NCBI GenBank assembly: GCA_020851555.1
Contig: JADZCM010000051.1
Coordinates: forward strand, 1 to 52,604
Direction: 5' to 3'
Source of the DNA: Bryobacterales bacterium
GTDB taxonomy: Bacteria > Acidobacteriota > Terriglobia > Bryobacterales > Bryobacteraceae
DNA length: 52,604 nt
In this document: positions 7,831 through 15,631 of the stretch, piece by piece
Layout of the letters: the number at the start of each line of letters is the position of its first letter
Position numbering within the stretch: the stretch's first letter is position 1
The notes under the pieces: model-generated
Told to the model about the DNA's origin: nothing
Seen by the model: only the letters and a program-made list of their open reading frames with translations
The model's database searches: none
Made by a program: the position numbers and the translations under genes

Positions 7831-9002
7831 TCGAGCGTTTCCGGGAGCTGTACGGTGCGAGTCCGGAGCCTCGCGTCTTTCTGGCGCCGGGGCGAGTCAA
7901 CCTGATCGGGGAGCACACCGACTACAACCTCGGGTTCGTGATGCCCGTCGCGCTGGACCTGGCCTGTTGCACGGCCACGGCTCCCGCCGGGGACGGGCGT
8001 TTCCGGGTCTTCTCGGAGAACCTGGGCGAGTCGCGGGACTGGCCCGCCGCCGGCATCGCCTCCGCCACGCCCGCCCGCGACTGGGGCGACTACGTGCTCG
8101 GAGTGGCGCGGGAACTGGTGCGAGCCGGATTTGACGTGCCGCCGCGGAACCTGCTGCTCTACAGCACCGTGCCGGTGGGCTCCGGGCTGAGTTCCTCGGC
8201 CGCCATTGAAGTCTCTACCGCCCTCGCGCTGCTGGAGGGCCGCCCTATGGAACCGCTGGAGTTGGCCAAGCTGTGCCGCAGGGCGGAGAACCAGTTCGTC
8301 GGGATGCCCTGCGGCATCATGGACCAGTTCATCTCCGTTTTCGGCAGGGACCACGCGGCGGTGAAGATCGACTGCCGCAGCCTGGAGCACGAAGTGGTTC
8401 CCCTGCCGGAGGGCGCCGAATTCGTCGCCGTGAACACCATGGTCAAGCACGAACTCGGTTCCTCGGCATACAGGGAGAGAGTCGCAGAGTGCGCCGCCGC
8501 GGTGGAAGCGCTGGCCCGGCGGCTTCCTCACGTGAGCAGCCTCCGGGACGTCTCCACTCAGGCGCTGGCCGGTTTTGAAGGCGCCATGCCTCCCGTGGTT
8601 TTCCGGCGCGCCCGGCACGTGACCGGCGAGAATGAGCGTGTGCAGGCGTTCGTCGCGGCCAGCCGGTCGGGAGACCTCGAACGCATGGGACGCCTGCTGG
8701 TGGAAAGCCATAACAGCCTGCGCCATGACTACCAGGTGAGCTGCGAGGAACTGGACTTCCTGGTGGATACCGCCGTGCGCCTGGAAGGCGTGTACGGCGC
8801 GCGCATGACCGGCGGAGGATTCGGAGGTTGCGCGGTGCTGATGATACGGCCTGAAAAGACCGTCGCGGTCACCCAGGCCCTTTCCGAAGCCTACGAGACG
8901 GGTTTCCGCCTGATCCCGGAATTCTACCCTTGCCGGCCGTCGGAGGGCGCGCGAGAGGTGGCAGCGGACTCGGACGGATCCTTCACCGCCGCGGAAGGGT
9001 GA
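7806..9002 (+). CDS. galK: galactokinase
   Basis: The GHMP kinase architecture is complete in 398 residues: the galactokinase signature GRVNLIGEHTDYN near the N-terminus, the ATP loop VPVGSGLSSSAAIE in the middle and the C-terminal MTGGGFGGCAV motif. It converts galactose and ATP to galactose-1-phosphate (Leloir pathway). The GTG at 7806 is chosen because GGAGG (7792-7796) sits 9 nt upstream and the product then begins normally just before RFRELYG; this start lies within the small membrane-protein gene. The 3' end extends about 15 residues past the usual end and overlaps the convergent GT2 gene by 79 bp. No galT or galE is in the window. Confidence 0.92.
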   Translation: MAGAARFVIERFRELYGASPEPRVFLAPGRVNLIGEHTDYNLGFVMPVALDLACCTATAPAGDGRFRVFSENLGESRDWPAAGIASATPARDWGDYVLGVARELVRAGFDVPPRNLLLYSTVPVGSGLSSSAAIEVSTALALLEGRPMEPLELAKLCRRAENQFVGMPCGIMDQFISVFGRDHAAVKIDCRSLEHEVVPLPEGAEFVAVNTMVKHELGSSAYRERVAECAAAVEALARRLPHVSSLRDVSTQALAGFEGAMPPVVFRRARHVTGENERVQAFVAASRSGDLERMGRLLVESHNSLRHDYQVSCEELDFLVDTAVRLEGVYGARMTGGGFGGCAVLMIRPEKTVAVTQALSEAYETGFRLIPEFYPCRPSEGAREVAADSDGSFTAAEG

Positions 9003-10297
9003 GGCTCTCTGAGTCTCTTCCACATATAACGGACAGATCCCGCGAGGAACGAGATCCCGTTGTACAGGTGGTAGAGAAGGTGAAACGGCACCGCCAGGAG
9101 CGCGAATAACTGCCCCTGCCGTCCCGCGAGAAACAGATAGAACTGGGTGTTGAGCACGACCAGCACGACCGCGACCACCAGGATGACCAGGATCAGCGGG
9201 TGCCTGGGCAGATGAGTGGCAAAATAGAAGCCGGCGGCCAGGATGTAGATCGCCAGCACCATCCCGGTGAGCTTTCGCCGTCTGGGTGTCCCATACCAGT
9301 ACCGGTGGCGCAGGATGAGGAGCAGGCAGCCGAGCAGAAGCGGAGGCAGAATCGGCGTCATGCCGTGCTCCACCGCCGCCCACACGAGAAACCCGACCGT
9401 GCCGCCCATGGCGGCCCACAGCCGCAGCGGCTTCGGTCCGGATGCGAACTCCAGCCAGTACGCCGCCAGGAAGAAGAGCAGCAGCGCGATCACCGGCACC
9501 AGGAAGTAGCCTCTCCACAGGATTGCCGCGGCCAGCGAAAGGCCCAGCAGGAGAAAAGCCAGCGCGACGCTGACTCGCTGGCTCAACTCCAGGTTGAGGT
9601 CGTTGGGCATGTACCGGTCCCGGAGAATCAGTTCGGTCCAGGGAACGCCGCGGTCGAAGATGTCGGTCTTGATCAGCCCCCAGAAGGTCCACCGCTTGAG
9701 GTGCGTGACCTGGAGTTGCTTGTCCAGAATGACCCGGCAGCCGGCCATCCGCAGCCGGTACCCCAGTTCGATGTCCTCAATCGCGGGGCGTCCGTAGGAC
9801 TCGTCGAACCCGGCGTGCTTCAGAAAGACCTCGCGGCGGATGGCGCCGCAACCGCTCCAGAAGGTGCAGGCTTCCTGCCGCCCGTGCTGGTGGACGAACG
9901 AGTGCATCAGGTTCTTGTACTGCGACAGAAAATCAGGAGAGGCGGGAGCGGAGTCGTAAGAGCCGATGAGCGCGTCCAGGGACGGATCGTCCCGGAAGTC
10001 CCGCCGCACACGTTCCAGCGTGTCGGCGTGGACGCAGACGTCGGCGTCGAGGAAGAACAGGATCTCTCCGCGGGCCGCGCGCGCCCCGATGTTCCGGGCC
10101 TTCGCGGGGCCGGCGCGCGCCCCCGTGGACAAGGTTCGTGCTCCGAAGCGCCGCGCCACTTCCATGGAACCGTCGGTCGAGCCGTCGTCCACCACAATCA
10201 GTTCAAGCGGCCCGGCGGCCCATTGCCGGAGGCTCGTCAGGCACGCCTCCAGATGGGAGGCGGAGTTGTAAACCGGGATGATGACGGAAACGGACAC
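8924..10297 (-). CDS. family 2 glycosyltransferase with C-terminal membrane segments
   Basis: The first about 230 of 457 residues are a GT-A domain: VSVIIPVYNS start, LIVVDDGSTDGS nucleotide-binding Asp cluster, FFLDADVCVH (DxD metal site), GCGAIRREVF acceptor segment and the EDIELGYRLRMAGCR catalytic ED motif. About six hydrophobic segments follow (from VALAFLLLGLSLAAAILW to the C-terminus), so the enzyme is anchored in the inner membrane with the catalytic domain in the cytoplasm. It would transfer a sugar from a nucleotide or lipid donor to an envelope glycan or lipid. It is the last gene of the minus-strand run that starts at gnd, and it runs tail-to-tail into galK. Confidence 0.85.
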   Translation of the reverse strand: MSVSVIIPVYNSASHLEACLTSLRQWAAGPLELIVVDDGSTDGSMEVARRFGARTLSTGARAGPAKARNIGARAARGEILFFLDADVCVHADTLERVRRDFRDDPSLDALIGSYDSAPASPDFLSQYKNLMHSFVHQHGRQEACTFWSGCGAIRREVFLKHAGFDESYGRPAIEDIELGYRLRMAGCRVILDKQLQVTHLKRWTFWGLIKTDIFDRGVPWTELILRDRYMPNDLNLELSQRVSVALAFLLLGLSLAAAILWRGYFLVPVIALLLFFLAAYWLEFASGPKPLRLWAAMGGTVGFLVWAAVEHGMTPILPPLLLGCLLLILRHRYWYGTPRRRKLTGMVLAIYILAAGFYFATHLPRHPLILVILVVAVVLVVLNTQFYLFLAGRQGQLFALLAVPFHLLYHLYNGISFLAGSVRYMWKRLREPHPSAAVKDPSESAATSRAPSDGRQG

Positions 10298-10346
10298 GGT
10301 GAAACCGGAAGCGGTGATCCCGGGCGATCAGCCCTCCTTTATCAGA

Positions 10347-10805
10347 CTACTTGCGCTCGTACCGTCCCATGCAGGCGGTTGCGCCGAGGACGTGACCCTT
10401 CAAAGCGCGGTCCAGCGCCGCCCTTCCTGCCCCGCGTTGCAGGCCGAGTGAGGCCAGGTCCAACGCATGCAGCCGGAAGTAGTAGCGGTGCGGTCCATGT
10501 CCTTTGGGTGGACAGGGGCCTCCGTACCCAAGCCGGCCGAAGTCGTTGGTCCCGCTCTCGCCGGCCTGTCCCGCCCCGAAGCCCTGGGGCAAAGAGTGCA
10601 CGGCGGCCGGTATGTCCCACAACAGCCAATGATTCCAGACCCCGCCGGGTGCGTCCGGGTCGTCCACGATCAGCACGAAACTGCGTGTCCCCGGCGGCTC
10701 GCCGCTCCATTCGAGGGCGGGGGAAAGGCCGGCGCCCTCGCACGTGTGCAGCCGCGGTATGGGCGCACCCTCCGCGAACGCCGGCGTAGTCAAGCGGAAA
10801 GACAT
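10347..10805 (-). CDS. YbhB/YbcL-type PEBP (Raf-kinase-inhibitor-like) protein
   Basis: This single-domain protein of 152 residues has the bacterial PEBP signatures: SPALEWSGEPPGT, the anion-pocket DDPDAPGGVWNHWLLWDIP and GYGGPCPPKGHGPHRYYFRLHAL, all in the expected order. There is no signal peptide, so it is probably cytosolic. The biochemical role of bacterial members is poorly defined; ligand binding at the conserved Asp/His pocket is the family feature. It lies 15 nt after the GH88 gene and is probably co-transcribed with it. Confidence 0.88.
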   Translation of the reverse strand: MSFRLTTPAFAEGAPIPRLHTCEGAGLSPALEWSGEPPGTRSFVLIVDDPDAPGGVWNHWLLWDIPAAVHSLPQGFGAGQAGESGTNDFGRLGYGGPCPPKGHGPHRYYFRLHALDLASLGLQRGAGRAALDRALKGHVLGATACMGRYERK

Positions 10806-10820
10806 TGCGGTCCCCTCTCT

Positions 10821-11927
10821 TCAGATGCGGAGCGCGGACTCCAGCGCCTCCAGGAAAAAGTATTCTCCCCACATGACTGATTCGTCCACGCCCAGTCCGT
10901 AGTGGAGGTGATACACGCCATTCTTGAGGATACCCTCCCAACCGGAGTCGGCACGCGCCACGTGCCGCTCGCAGAGAGTGGCCAGCGCGTTCAGCGCGAA
11001 GGAACGATAGGTTTGAGCCCTGTCCGGATCGCCCGACAATCCGGACAGCCGCAGCAAGCCTCCGGCCGCGATGGCCGCCGCCGACGTGTCGGGCAGCTTG
11101 CGGCTCTCTTCCGGGGCGTCGTAATCCCAGGGAGGGACGCCGCCGGCGGGAGTATGCGCCAGGTAGTAGTCCGCGCACGATTCGGCCGTTCTCAGAAAGC
11201 GTACATCCTGTGTGTGCTCGTAAGCGCAGCCGAAGCCGTACAGGCTCCAGGCCAGCCCGCGCGACCAGCAGGAGTCGCTCCGGAACCCCTGGTGGGTGCT
11301 CTGCCGGAGAAACTCGCCGGTGGCAAGATCGAAGATGCCTTCGTGAGCGGTGGAACCGTCTCCGCGAAGCAGCACGCGTCTGGTAGTCAGGCAATGCTGG
11401 AGCGCGATTTGATGGAGCCGCGGATCTCCGGTTTCCCGCGCCGCAAAAAAGATGATGCCCACGTTCATCATGATGTCAATGAACAGGGAATCCTCGGCCA
11501 CAAACGACCGGAGATAGCGGCCCTTCTCCCGGAAGCGCAGGGACATGGTCCGCCCCGCCTCGATCAGGACATCCCGCAGGCTCGGGTCGCCCGTGAGTTT
11601 CCACCAGCGGTAGTAGGTGGGGAGAAAGATGAAGCCCAGGTCGTGAATCTCGCGGTCCTGCTTCCTGGGTTCCAGCGGCTGCGTATAGCGGATGGCCTGA
11701 TCCAGCCACCATCCGGCCAGCGGACTGCCTGGCGCGTGACGGGCCTGGAAGATCCACATCAGGCCGGGCAGGAACCCGTCGCACCAGTGCGTCCACACCG
11801 GAAGATCGTGGCGCCAGCGCCCCTGGTTCGTATAGAGAGGGTAGAAGCCCGGATGCCGCTCTACCAGCCGCCGCACCTGGCTCTCCGAGAACTCGATCGT
11901 CGATTCAAAGAGTTCCCGGTGAGACAT
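10821..11927 (-). CDS. GH88 unsaturated glucuronyl/galacturonyl hydrolase
   Basis: The 368-residue alpha/alpha-barrel protein matches the GH88 family. HDLGF (Asp96) and SLFIDIMMN (Asp151) correspond to the two essential Asp residues of the Bacillus unsaturated glucuronyl hydrolase, and GFRSDSCWSRGLAWSLYG and WDYDAPEESRKLPDTSAAA are typical barrel blocks. It hydrates and opens delta-4,5-unsaturated uronic acids at the ends of oligosaccharides made by polysaccharide lyases. No signal peptide is seen, so it acts on imported oligosaccharides in the cytosol. The altronate dehydratase-like gene at 36869-38401 would serve a later uronate step. The exact uronide (glycosaminoglycan, pectin or xanthan type) is not resolved. 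Confidence 0.85.
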   Translation of the reverse strand: MSHRELFESTIEFSESQVRRLVERHPGFYPLYTNQGRWRHDLPVWTHWCDGFLPGLMWIFQARHAPGSPLAGWWLDQAIRYTQPLEPRKQDREIHDLGFIFLPTYYRWWKLTGDPSLRDVLIEAGRTMSLRFREKGRYLRSFVAEDSLFIDIMMNVGIIFFAARETGDPRLHQIALQHCLTTRRVLLRGDGSTAHEGIFDLATGEFLRQSTHQGFRSDSCWSRGLAWSLYGFGCAYEHTQDVRFLRTAESCADYYLAHTPAGGVPPWDYDAPEESRKLPDTSAAAIAAGGLLRLSGLSGDPDRAQTYRSFALNALATLCERHVARADSGWEGILKNGVYHLHYGLGVDESVMWGEYFFLEALESALRI

Positions 11928-11936
11928 CGCGGGCGG

Positions 11937-12857
11937 CTACTTTCCGCGGATCTCCTTCATCCGTCGTTCCAGGTATTCCTGGTATTCCTTCTTCAGCTCC
12001 GGCGCGCGCGGGCTGCCGTAAATATCCGTGGACTTGTACTTGCCCTCATCGAACTTCTTGCGAGTCCATTCGTCGTGGACGTGGGTTTCATCCGCCCGGT
12101 CCAGCACCTCGGTCACCAGGGCGGGCGGGATGAAGTAGATGCCTTCCCTGTCGCCGACCACCAGGTCGCCCGGCATCACGGTCGCCCCGCCGATGCGCAC
12201 CGGTATGTTCCAGCCCGCCAGCACCACGTTGCCGATCGCGGATGGGTGGAAATCGCGGACATAGCCCGGCATCGGCATGTTGGCGATGCCCTCCAGGTCG
12301 CGGACCGATCCGTCGATCACCATGCCGGCGTTATGGGTCGTCCGCATGATGTAGTAGAACAGGTTGTCCCCGACAAAAGTGCCGCCTTCCTGCTTGCCGA
12401 ACAGATCCACCACCACCACGTCATTCGGCCCCAGCATGTCGATGACGGTCTGGTTGTTGTAGGGCTGGAGCCCTTTGGCTTTGCCCCTGGCGGCAACCAC
12501 CTGGTCCACGTCGGGACGGGACGGCATGAACAGCACGGTGAACGCGCGTCCAACCATCTTCTTGCCCGGCTGGAGGATCTTCCATCCGTCGACGTACTGG
12601 TTGCGAAAGCCCTTCTGGCCGATCATCAGGATCTCTTCCATCGAGAGCCCGCGAGCCCGCTCGATCAGATTGTCGGGGATTCTGGGCCTTCCGTCGGGGA
12701 AACGGTCGAAGGGGTTCTGCGCCGTGAACTCCACCAGGTCTTCCTTGCTGAACGCGAACATCTGGGCGCTCGCCGGCGCCGCCAGCGCCATAACCACCGC
12801 CACCGCCGCCAGGGCGGATATCCACCTGCCCGATGCAGTGTTGATCTTCCGTATCAT
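11937..12857 (-). CDS. RraA-family (aldolase/regulator fold) protein with a signal peptide
   Basis: Starting at ATG 12857 (GGAGGA 7 nt upstream at 12865-12870) gives 306 residues with a Sec signal peptide (WISALAAVAVVMALAAPASAQ). The domain has the RraA/HMG-aldolase features GPNDVVVVDLFG, VIDGSVRDLEGI (the R-D pair that in aldolase members binds substrate and metal) and MPGDLVVGDREGIYFIPP. Family members either cleave 4-hydroxy-4-methyl-2-oxoglutarate/oxaloacetate or inhibit RNase E; an exported version can do neither RNA regulation nor ordinary cytosolic catabolism. Both N- and C-terminal extensions are longer than in E. coli RraA (161 residues). The function here is open. Confidence 0.8.
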   Translation of the reverse strand: MIRKINTASGRWISALAAVAVVMALAAPASAQMFAFSKEDLVEFTAQNPFDRFPDGRPRIPDNLIERARGLSMEEILMIGQKGFRNQYVDGWKILQPGKKMVGRAFTVLFMPSRPDVDQVVAARGKAKGLQPYNNQTVIDMLGPNDVVVVDLFGKQEGGTFVGDNLFYYIMRTTHNAGMVIDGSVRDLEGIANMPMPGYVRDFHPSAIGNVVLAGWNIPVRIGGATVMPGDLVVGDREGIYFIPPALVTEVLDRADETHVHDEWTRKKFDEGKYKSTDIYGSPRAPELKKEYQEYLERRMKEIRGK

Positions 12858-12935
12858 GCCGGTCTCCTCCAACCTCTTACGATCGAGTCTTCGCAATTGT
12901 ACTCCAACCCGCGGGCCCTGTGCTGCGGGGGCGCG

Positions 12936-13589
12936 TCAAAACGTCCTCCGCTTGAGCCGCTCGACGGTGAACTTCGCCGTGTCGGCGACGGCCATCACGG
13001 CCATCACGCCCGCCTGCACGGGGTCGGTAACCACCAGGTCCGCGGCTTCGGGCACGCTCCCCGCCATGTTCAGGCTGATGACCAGCAAGCCTTGGTCACG
13101 AACCTCGCGCACGGCGCTTTCGATTTCGCCGCCCATGAGAGACCCGGCCAGCACCAGGGCCCGCGCTCGCGGCAGGCGCGCCACCGCCCGCACGGCGTCG
13201 GCCAGGGGACGCTCGCCCACCAGGGGGATCGTATCGACCGAGATGTGCTCGCCGCGGATGTTGTGCCGGTCCGCCTCCGAGATTGCGCCGATGGCGACCT
13301 GCCCCACCTGCGCGCCGCCGCCCACGATGATGACGCGCTTGCCGTAAATCCGCTGGAACGTCTGGACCTGCGTAAGCTCGCTCACCACGGGGAGAGCCCG
13401 GAGTTCCGCCGCCAGCGGCTCGACGGCCCCCTCCACATCGATCTCGAAGTAAATCCGGGATTGCGGAGGACGGCTTTCGATGATCTCCACGCTGGTGATA
13501 TCGCCGTTGTGGCGCGCGATCACGCCGGTAAGCTGGTGCAGCACGCCCGGCCCGGCGTCGGAAAGGACCAGAAGTCCGATTCTTTCCAT
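12936..13589 (-). CDS. ACT-domain protein, DUF5612-like
   Basis: ATG 13589 gives 217 residues beginning MERIGLLVLSDAGPGVLHQL, the classic start of a ligand-binding ACT domain (about 1-75, ending YFEIDVEGAVEPL). A second domain of about 130 residues follows, with a Rossmann-like glycine motif KRVIIVGGGAQVGQVAIGAI and a GSLMGGEIESAVREVRDQGLLVISLNMAGSVPEAADLVVTDP region. The combination resembles archaeal DUF5612 proteins as I remember them. It lies 5 nt after the KdsC-like gene. An allosteric regulator or an amino-acid or nucleotide sensor is possible; no function is established. Confidence 0.6.
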   Translation of the reverse strand: MERIGLLVLSDAGPGVLHQLTGVIARHNGDITSVEIIESRPPQSRIYFEIDVEGAVEPLAAELRALPVVSELTQVQTFQRIYGKRVIIVGGGAQVGQVAIGAISEADRHNIRGEHISVDTIPLVGERPLADAVRAVARLPRARALVLAGSLMGGEIESAVREVRDQGLLVISLNMAGSVPEAADLVVTDPVQAGVMAVMAVADTAKFTVERLKRRTF

Positions 13590-13594
13590 GGCGG

Positions 13595-14137
13595 TCAGCC
13601 CTCGGCCTCGTACTTGCGGAGCAGGTCCTCCCAATGGCCCTGAGCGCGCAAGAGAAGCTCCGCCACTTCGCGGATGGCGCCCTGCCCTCCCGGAAGGGAC
13701 GTGACGTAGTGCGCGTGCCTCTTCACCTCGGGCCGGGCGTTGGCGGTGGCGACCGCCATGCCCACCCGGCGCATCACCACCACGTCCGTCAGGTCGTCGC
13801 CTACGAAGGCGACGTGCTCGCGATCCATGCCTGTCTTGGATAGGATCTCCTCCAGGACCGGTATCTTCTCAATGTGGCCCTGGTAGATGTGGGCGAAGTG
13901 GCACTGCCTGGCCCGCTCCTCCGTGGCGCGCGAGACGCGCCCGCTGATCAGCCCGGTCTGGATGCCCTTCCAGTGCAGCCATTGCAGGGCGATGCCGTCC
14001 TGGGAGTCGAAGGCCTTGGTTTCGAAGATTCCGCCGTCGGGGGAGGGCAGGTTGATAAGCTTCCCGTCGGTGAGCACCCCGTCGACGTCCATCAGGAGGA
14101 GTTTCACTCCGGCGGCCAGACGCGTGACGGCCTCCAT
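13595..14137 (-). CDS. kdsC: KdsC-like HAD phosphatase (3-deoxy-D-manno-octulosonate 8-phosphate phosphatase family)
   Basis: The 180-residue, cap-less HAD protein carries LLLMDVDGVLTDG (nucleophile Asp17, acid/base Asp19), GLISGRVSRATEERA (motif II Ser) and VAFVGDDLTDVVVM (motif IV Asp pair), which is the KdsC/YrbI pattern. It would release phosphate from Kdo-8-phosphate during LPS core synthesis. The ATG at 14137 lies 1 nt after the gnd stop, indicating coupling; the upstream in-frame extension is ignored as it lies inside gnd. No kdsA, kdsB or kdsD is present nearby. A broader sugar-acid phosphatase role is possible. Confidence 0.85.
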   Translation of the reverse strand: MEAVTRLAAGVKLLLMDVDGVLTDGKLINLPSPDGGIFETKAFDSQDGIALQWLHWKGIQTGLISGRVSRATEERARQCHFAHIYQGHIEKIPVLEEILSKTGMDREHVAFVGDDLTDVVVMRRVGMAVATANARPEVKRHAHYVTSLPGGQGAIREVAELLLRAQGHWEDLLRKYEAEG

Positions 14138-14138
14138 G

Positions 14139-15551
14139 TCAGTTGGTCCACTCCGTGTGGAACTGCTGGCCGCGGGGCTTGTCGACACGCTCGTACTTGT
14201 GGGCGCCGAAGTAGTCCCGTTGAGCCTGGAGCAGGTTCGCCGGAAGCCGCTCCCGGCGGTAGCTGTCGATGTAGCCGAGCGAGGCGGCCATGGCCAGAGC
14301 CGGAATGCCGAGTTCGGCGGCCTGGCATACGATACGTCGGAGGCTGCCGTTCAGGCTCCCGGCGATCGAGCGAAACGGCTCGGCAACCAGCAGGTTCACC
14401 AGGCCGCCGTCCGCGGTGAAAGCCGAACGGATGGAATCGAGCACCCGCGCCCGGATGATGCAGCCGCCTTTCCAGATGCGGGCGATCTCCTTAAGGTCGA
14501 GGTTGTATGCGTAGTCCTTCGACGCCTCGCGCATGAGGGCGAAGCCCTGCGCATAGCAGGTAAGGATGGCCAGGCGCAGCGCGTCGTGCAGTACGGGCAG
14601 GACGGCCTTCCGGTCGCCCGCGGCAGAGCCGGACGGCCCGGTGAGCAGCTTCGCGGCCGCCGTCCGTTCGTCTTTGAAGGCGGACAGGATGCGCGCTTCC
14701 AGGGCGGCGTTGATGGTGGGGATGGCCACCCCGAGATCCAGGGCGTTCTGGGAGGTCCATTTGCCCGTGCCCTTCTGCCCGGCTTTGTCGAGAATCACGT
14801 CCACCACGGGTTGCCCGGTCTCGGCGTCGTTGCGGGCCAGCACCGCGGCGGTGATCTCGATCAGGTACGAGTTCATCTCGCCTTCGTTCCACGCCGCGAA
14901 CACCTTCTGCATCTCGGGGGCCGGCAGGCCCAGAGCCGACTTCATGAAGTCGTAGGCCTCGCAGATCAACTGCATGATGCCGTACTCGATGCCGTTGTGG
15001 ACCATTTTCACGTAATGCCCGGCGCCGCCCCGCCCGATGTAGCCGCAACAGGGCTCGCCGTCCACCTTGGCGGCGATGCTGGTCAGAATCGGCTCCACCA
15101 GCCGGTACGCGTCTTCCTGGCCGCCGGGCATCAGCGCCGGTCCCAGCAGCGCCCCCTCCTCGCCTCCGCTGACGCCGGAGCCGATGTAGCGGATCCCGAG
15201 CGGCTCCAGTTCCTTGCCGCGGCGGTCGGTGTCCGGGAAGAAGGAATTCCCGCCGTCCAGCAGGATGTCGCCGCGCTCCAGGAGCGGCTTTAGGCTGGCG
15301 ATGACGGCGTCCACCGGAGCGCCGGCGGGAACCATCATCAGAATCCGCCGCGGGGTCTTCAGGGAGGCGGCCAGCTCGGCCAGCGAGGCCGAGGTGGCCA
15401 TGGCGGCCTTCCCGGCCCATTTCTTCCTCGAAGCCGCGGCCTTCGCCTCGTCGAGGTCGAACCCCGCCACGGAGAACCCTTTACTTTCCATATTGAGAGC
15501 CAGGTTCTGCCCCATGACCCCCAGTCCCACGATGCCTATGTCGTAGCGCAT
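14139..15551 (-). CDS. gnd: 6-phosphogluconate dehydrogenase, decarboxylating
   Basis: The protein has the normal family length (470 residues): IGIVGLGVMGQNLALNM NADP-binding start, LLDGGNSFFPDT, GSGVSGGEEGALLGPALMPGG substrate loop, GRGGAGHYVKMVHNGIEYG with the catalytic Lys, and ILDKAGQKGTGKWT in the all-helical domain. It oxidises 6-phosphogluconate to ribulose-5-phosphate with CO2 release and NADP+ reduction (oxidative pentose phosphate pathway). A purine-rich SD (GGGAAG) precedes the ATG, with a TAGAAT box about 40 nt upstream. It leads the minus-strand gene run that continues through kdsC and the ACT-domain protein. Confidence 0.94.
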   Translation of the reverse strand: MRYDIGIVGLGVMGQNLALNMESKGFSVAGFDLDEAKAAASRKKWAGKAAMATSASLAELAASLKTPRRILMMVPAGAPVDAVIASLKPLLERGDILLDGGNSFFPDTDRRGKELEPLGIRYIGSGVSGGEEGALLGPALMPGGQEDAYRLVEPILTSIAAKVDGEPCCGYIGRGGAGHYVKMVHNGIEYGIMQLICEAYDFMKSALGLPAPEMQKVFAAWNEGEMNSYLIEITAAVLARNDAETGQPVVDVILDKAGQKGTGKWTSQNALDLGVAIPTINAALEARILSAFKDERTAAAKLLTGPSGSAAGDRKAVLPVLHDALRLAILTCYAQGFALMREASKDYAYNLDLKEIARIWKGGCIIRARVLDSIRSAFTADGGLVNLLVAEPFRSIAGSLNGSLRRIVCQAAELGIPALAMAASLGYIDSYRRERLPANLLQAQRDYFGAHKYERVDKPRGQQFHTEWTN

Positions 15552-15631
15552 TGTCGCTTCCCGAAAACGATTTGAGAAACTCCCATTCTACGCGCTATGG
15601 CTCCCGAGATGCGCAGCGCGAGGCCGGCGGC

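Noticed and set aside
10902..13643. 913-codon open frame opposite the GH88, RraA-like and ACT genes
   Set aside because: It is antisense to three well-supported genes, its product is Arg/His/Gln-rich with no domain, and such frames are common opposite GC-rich coding DNA.
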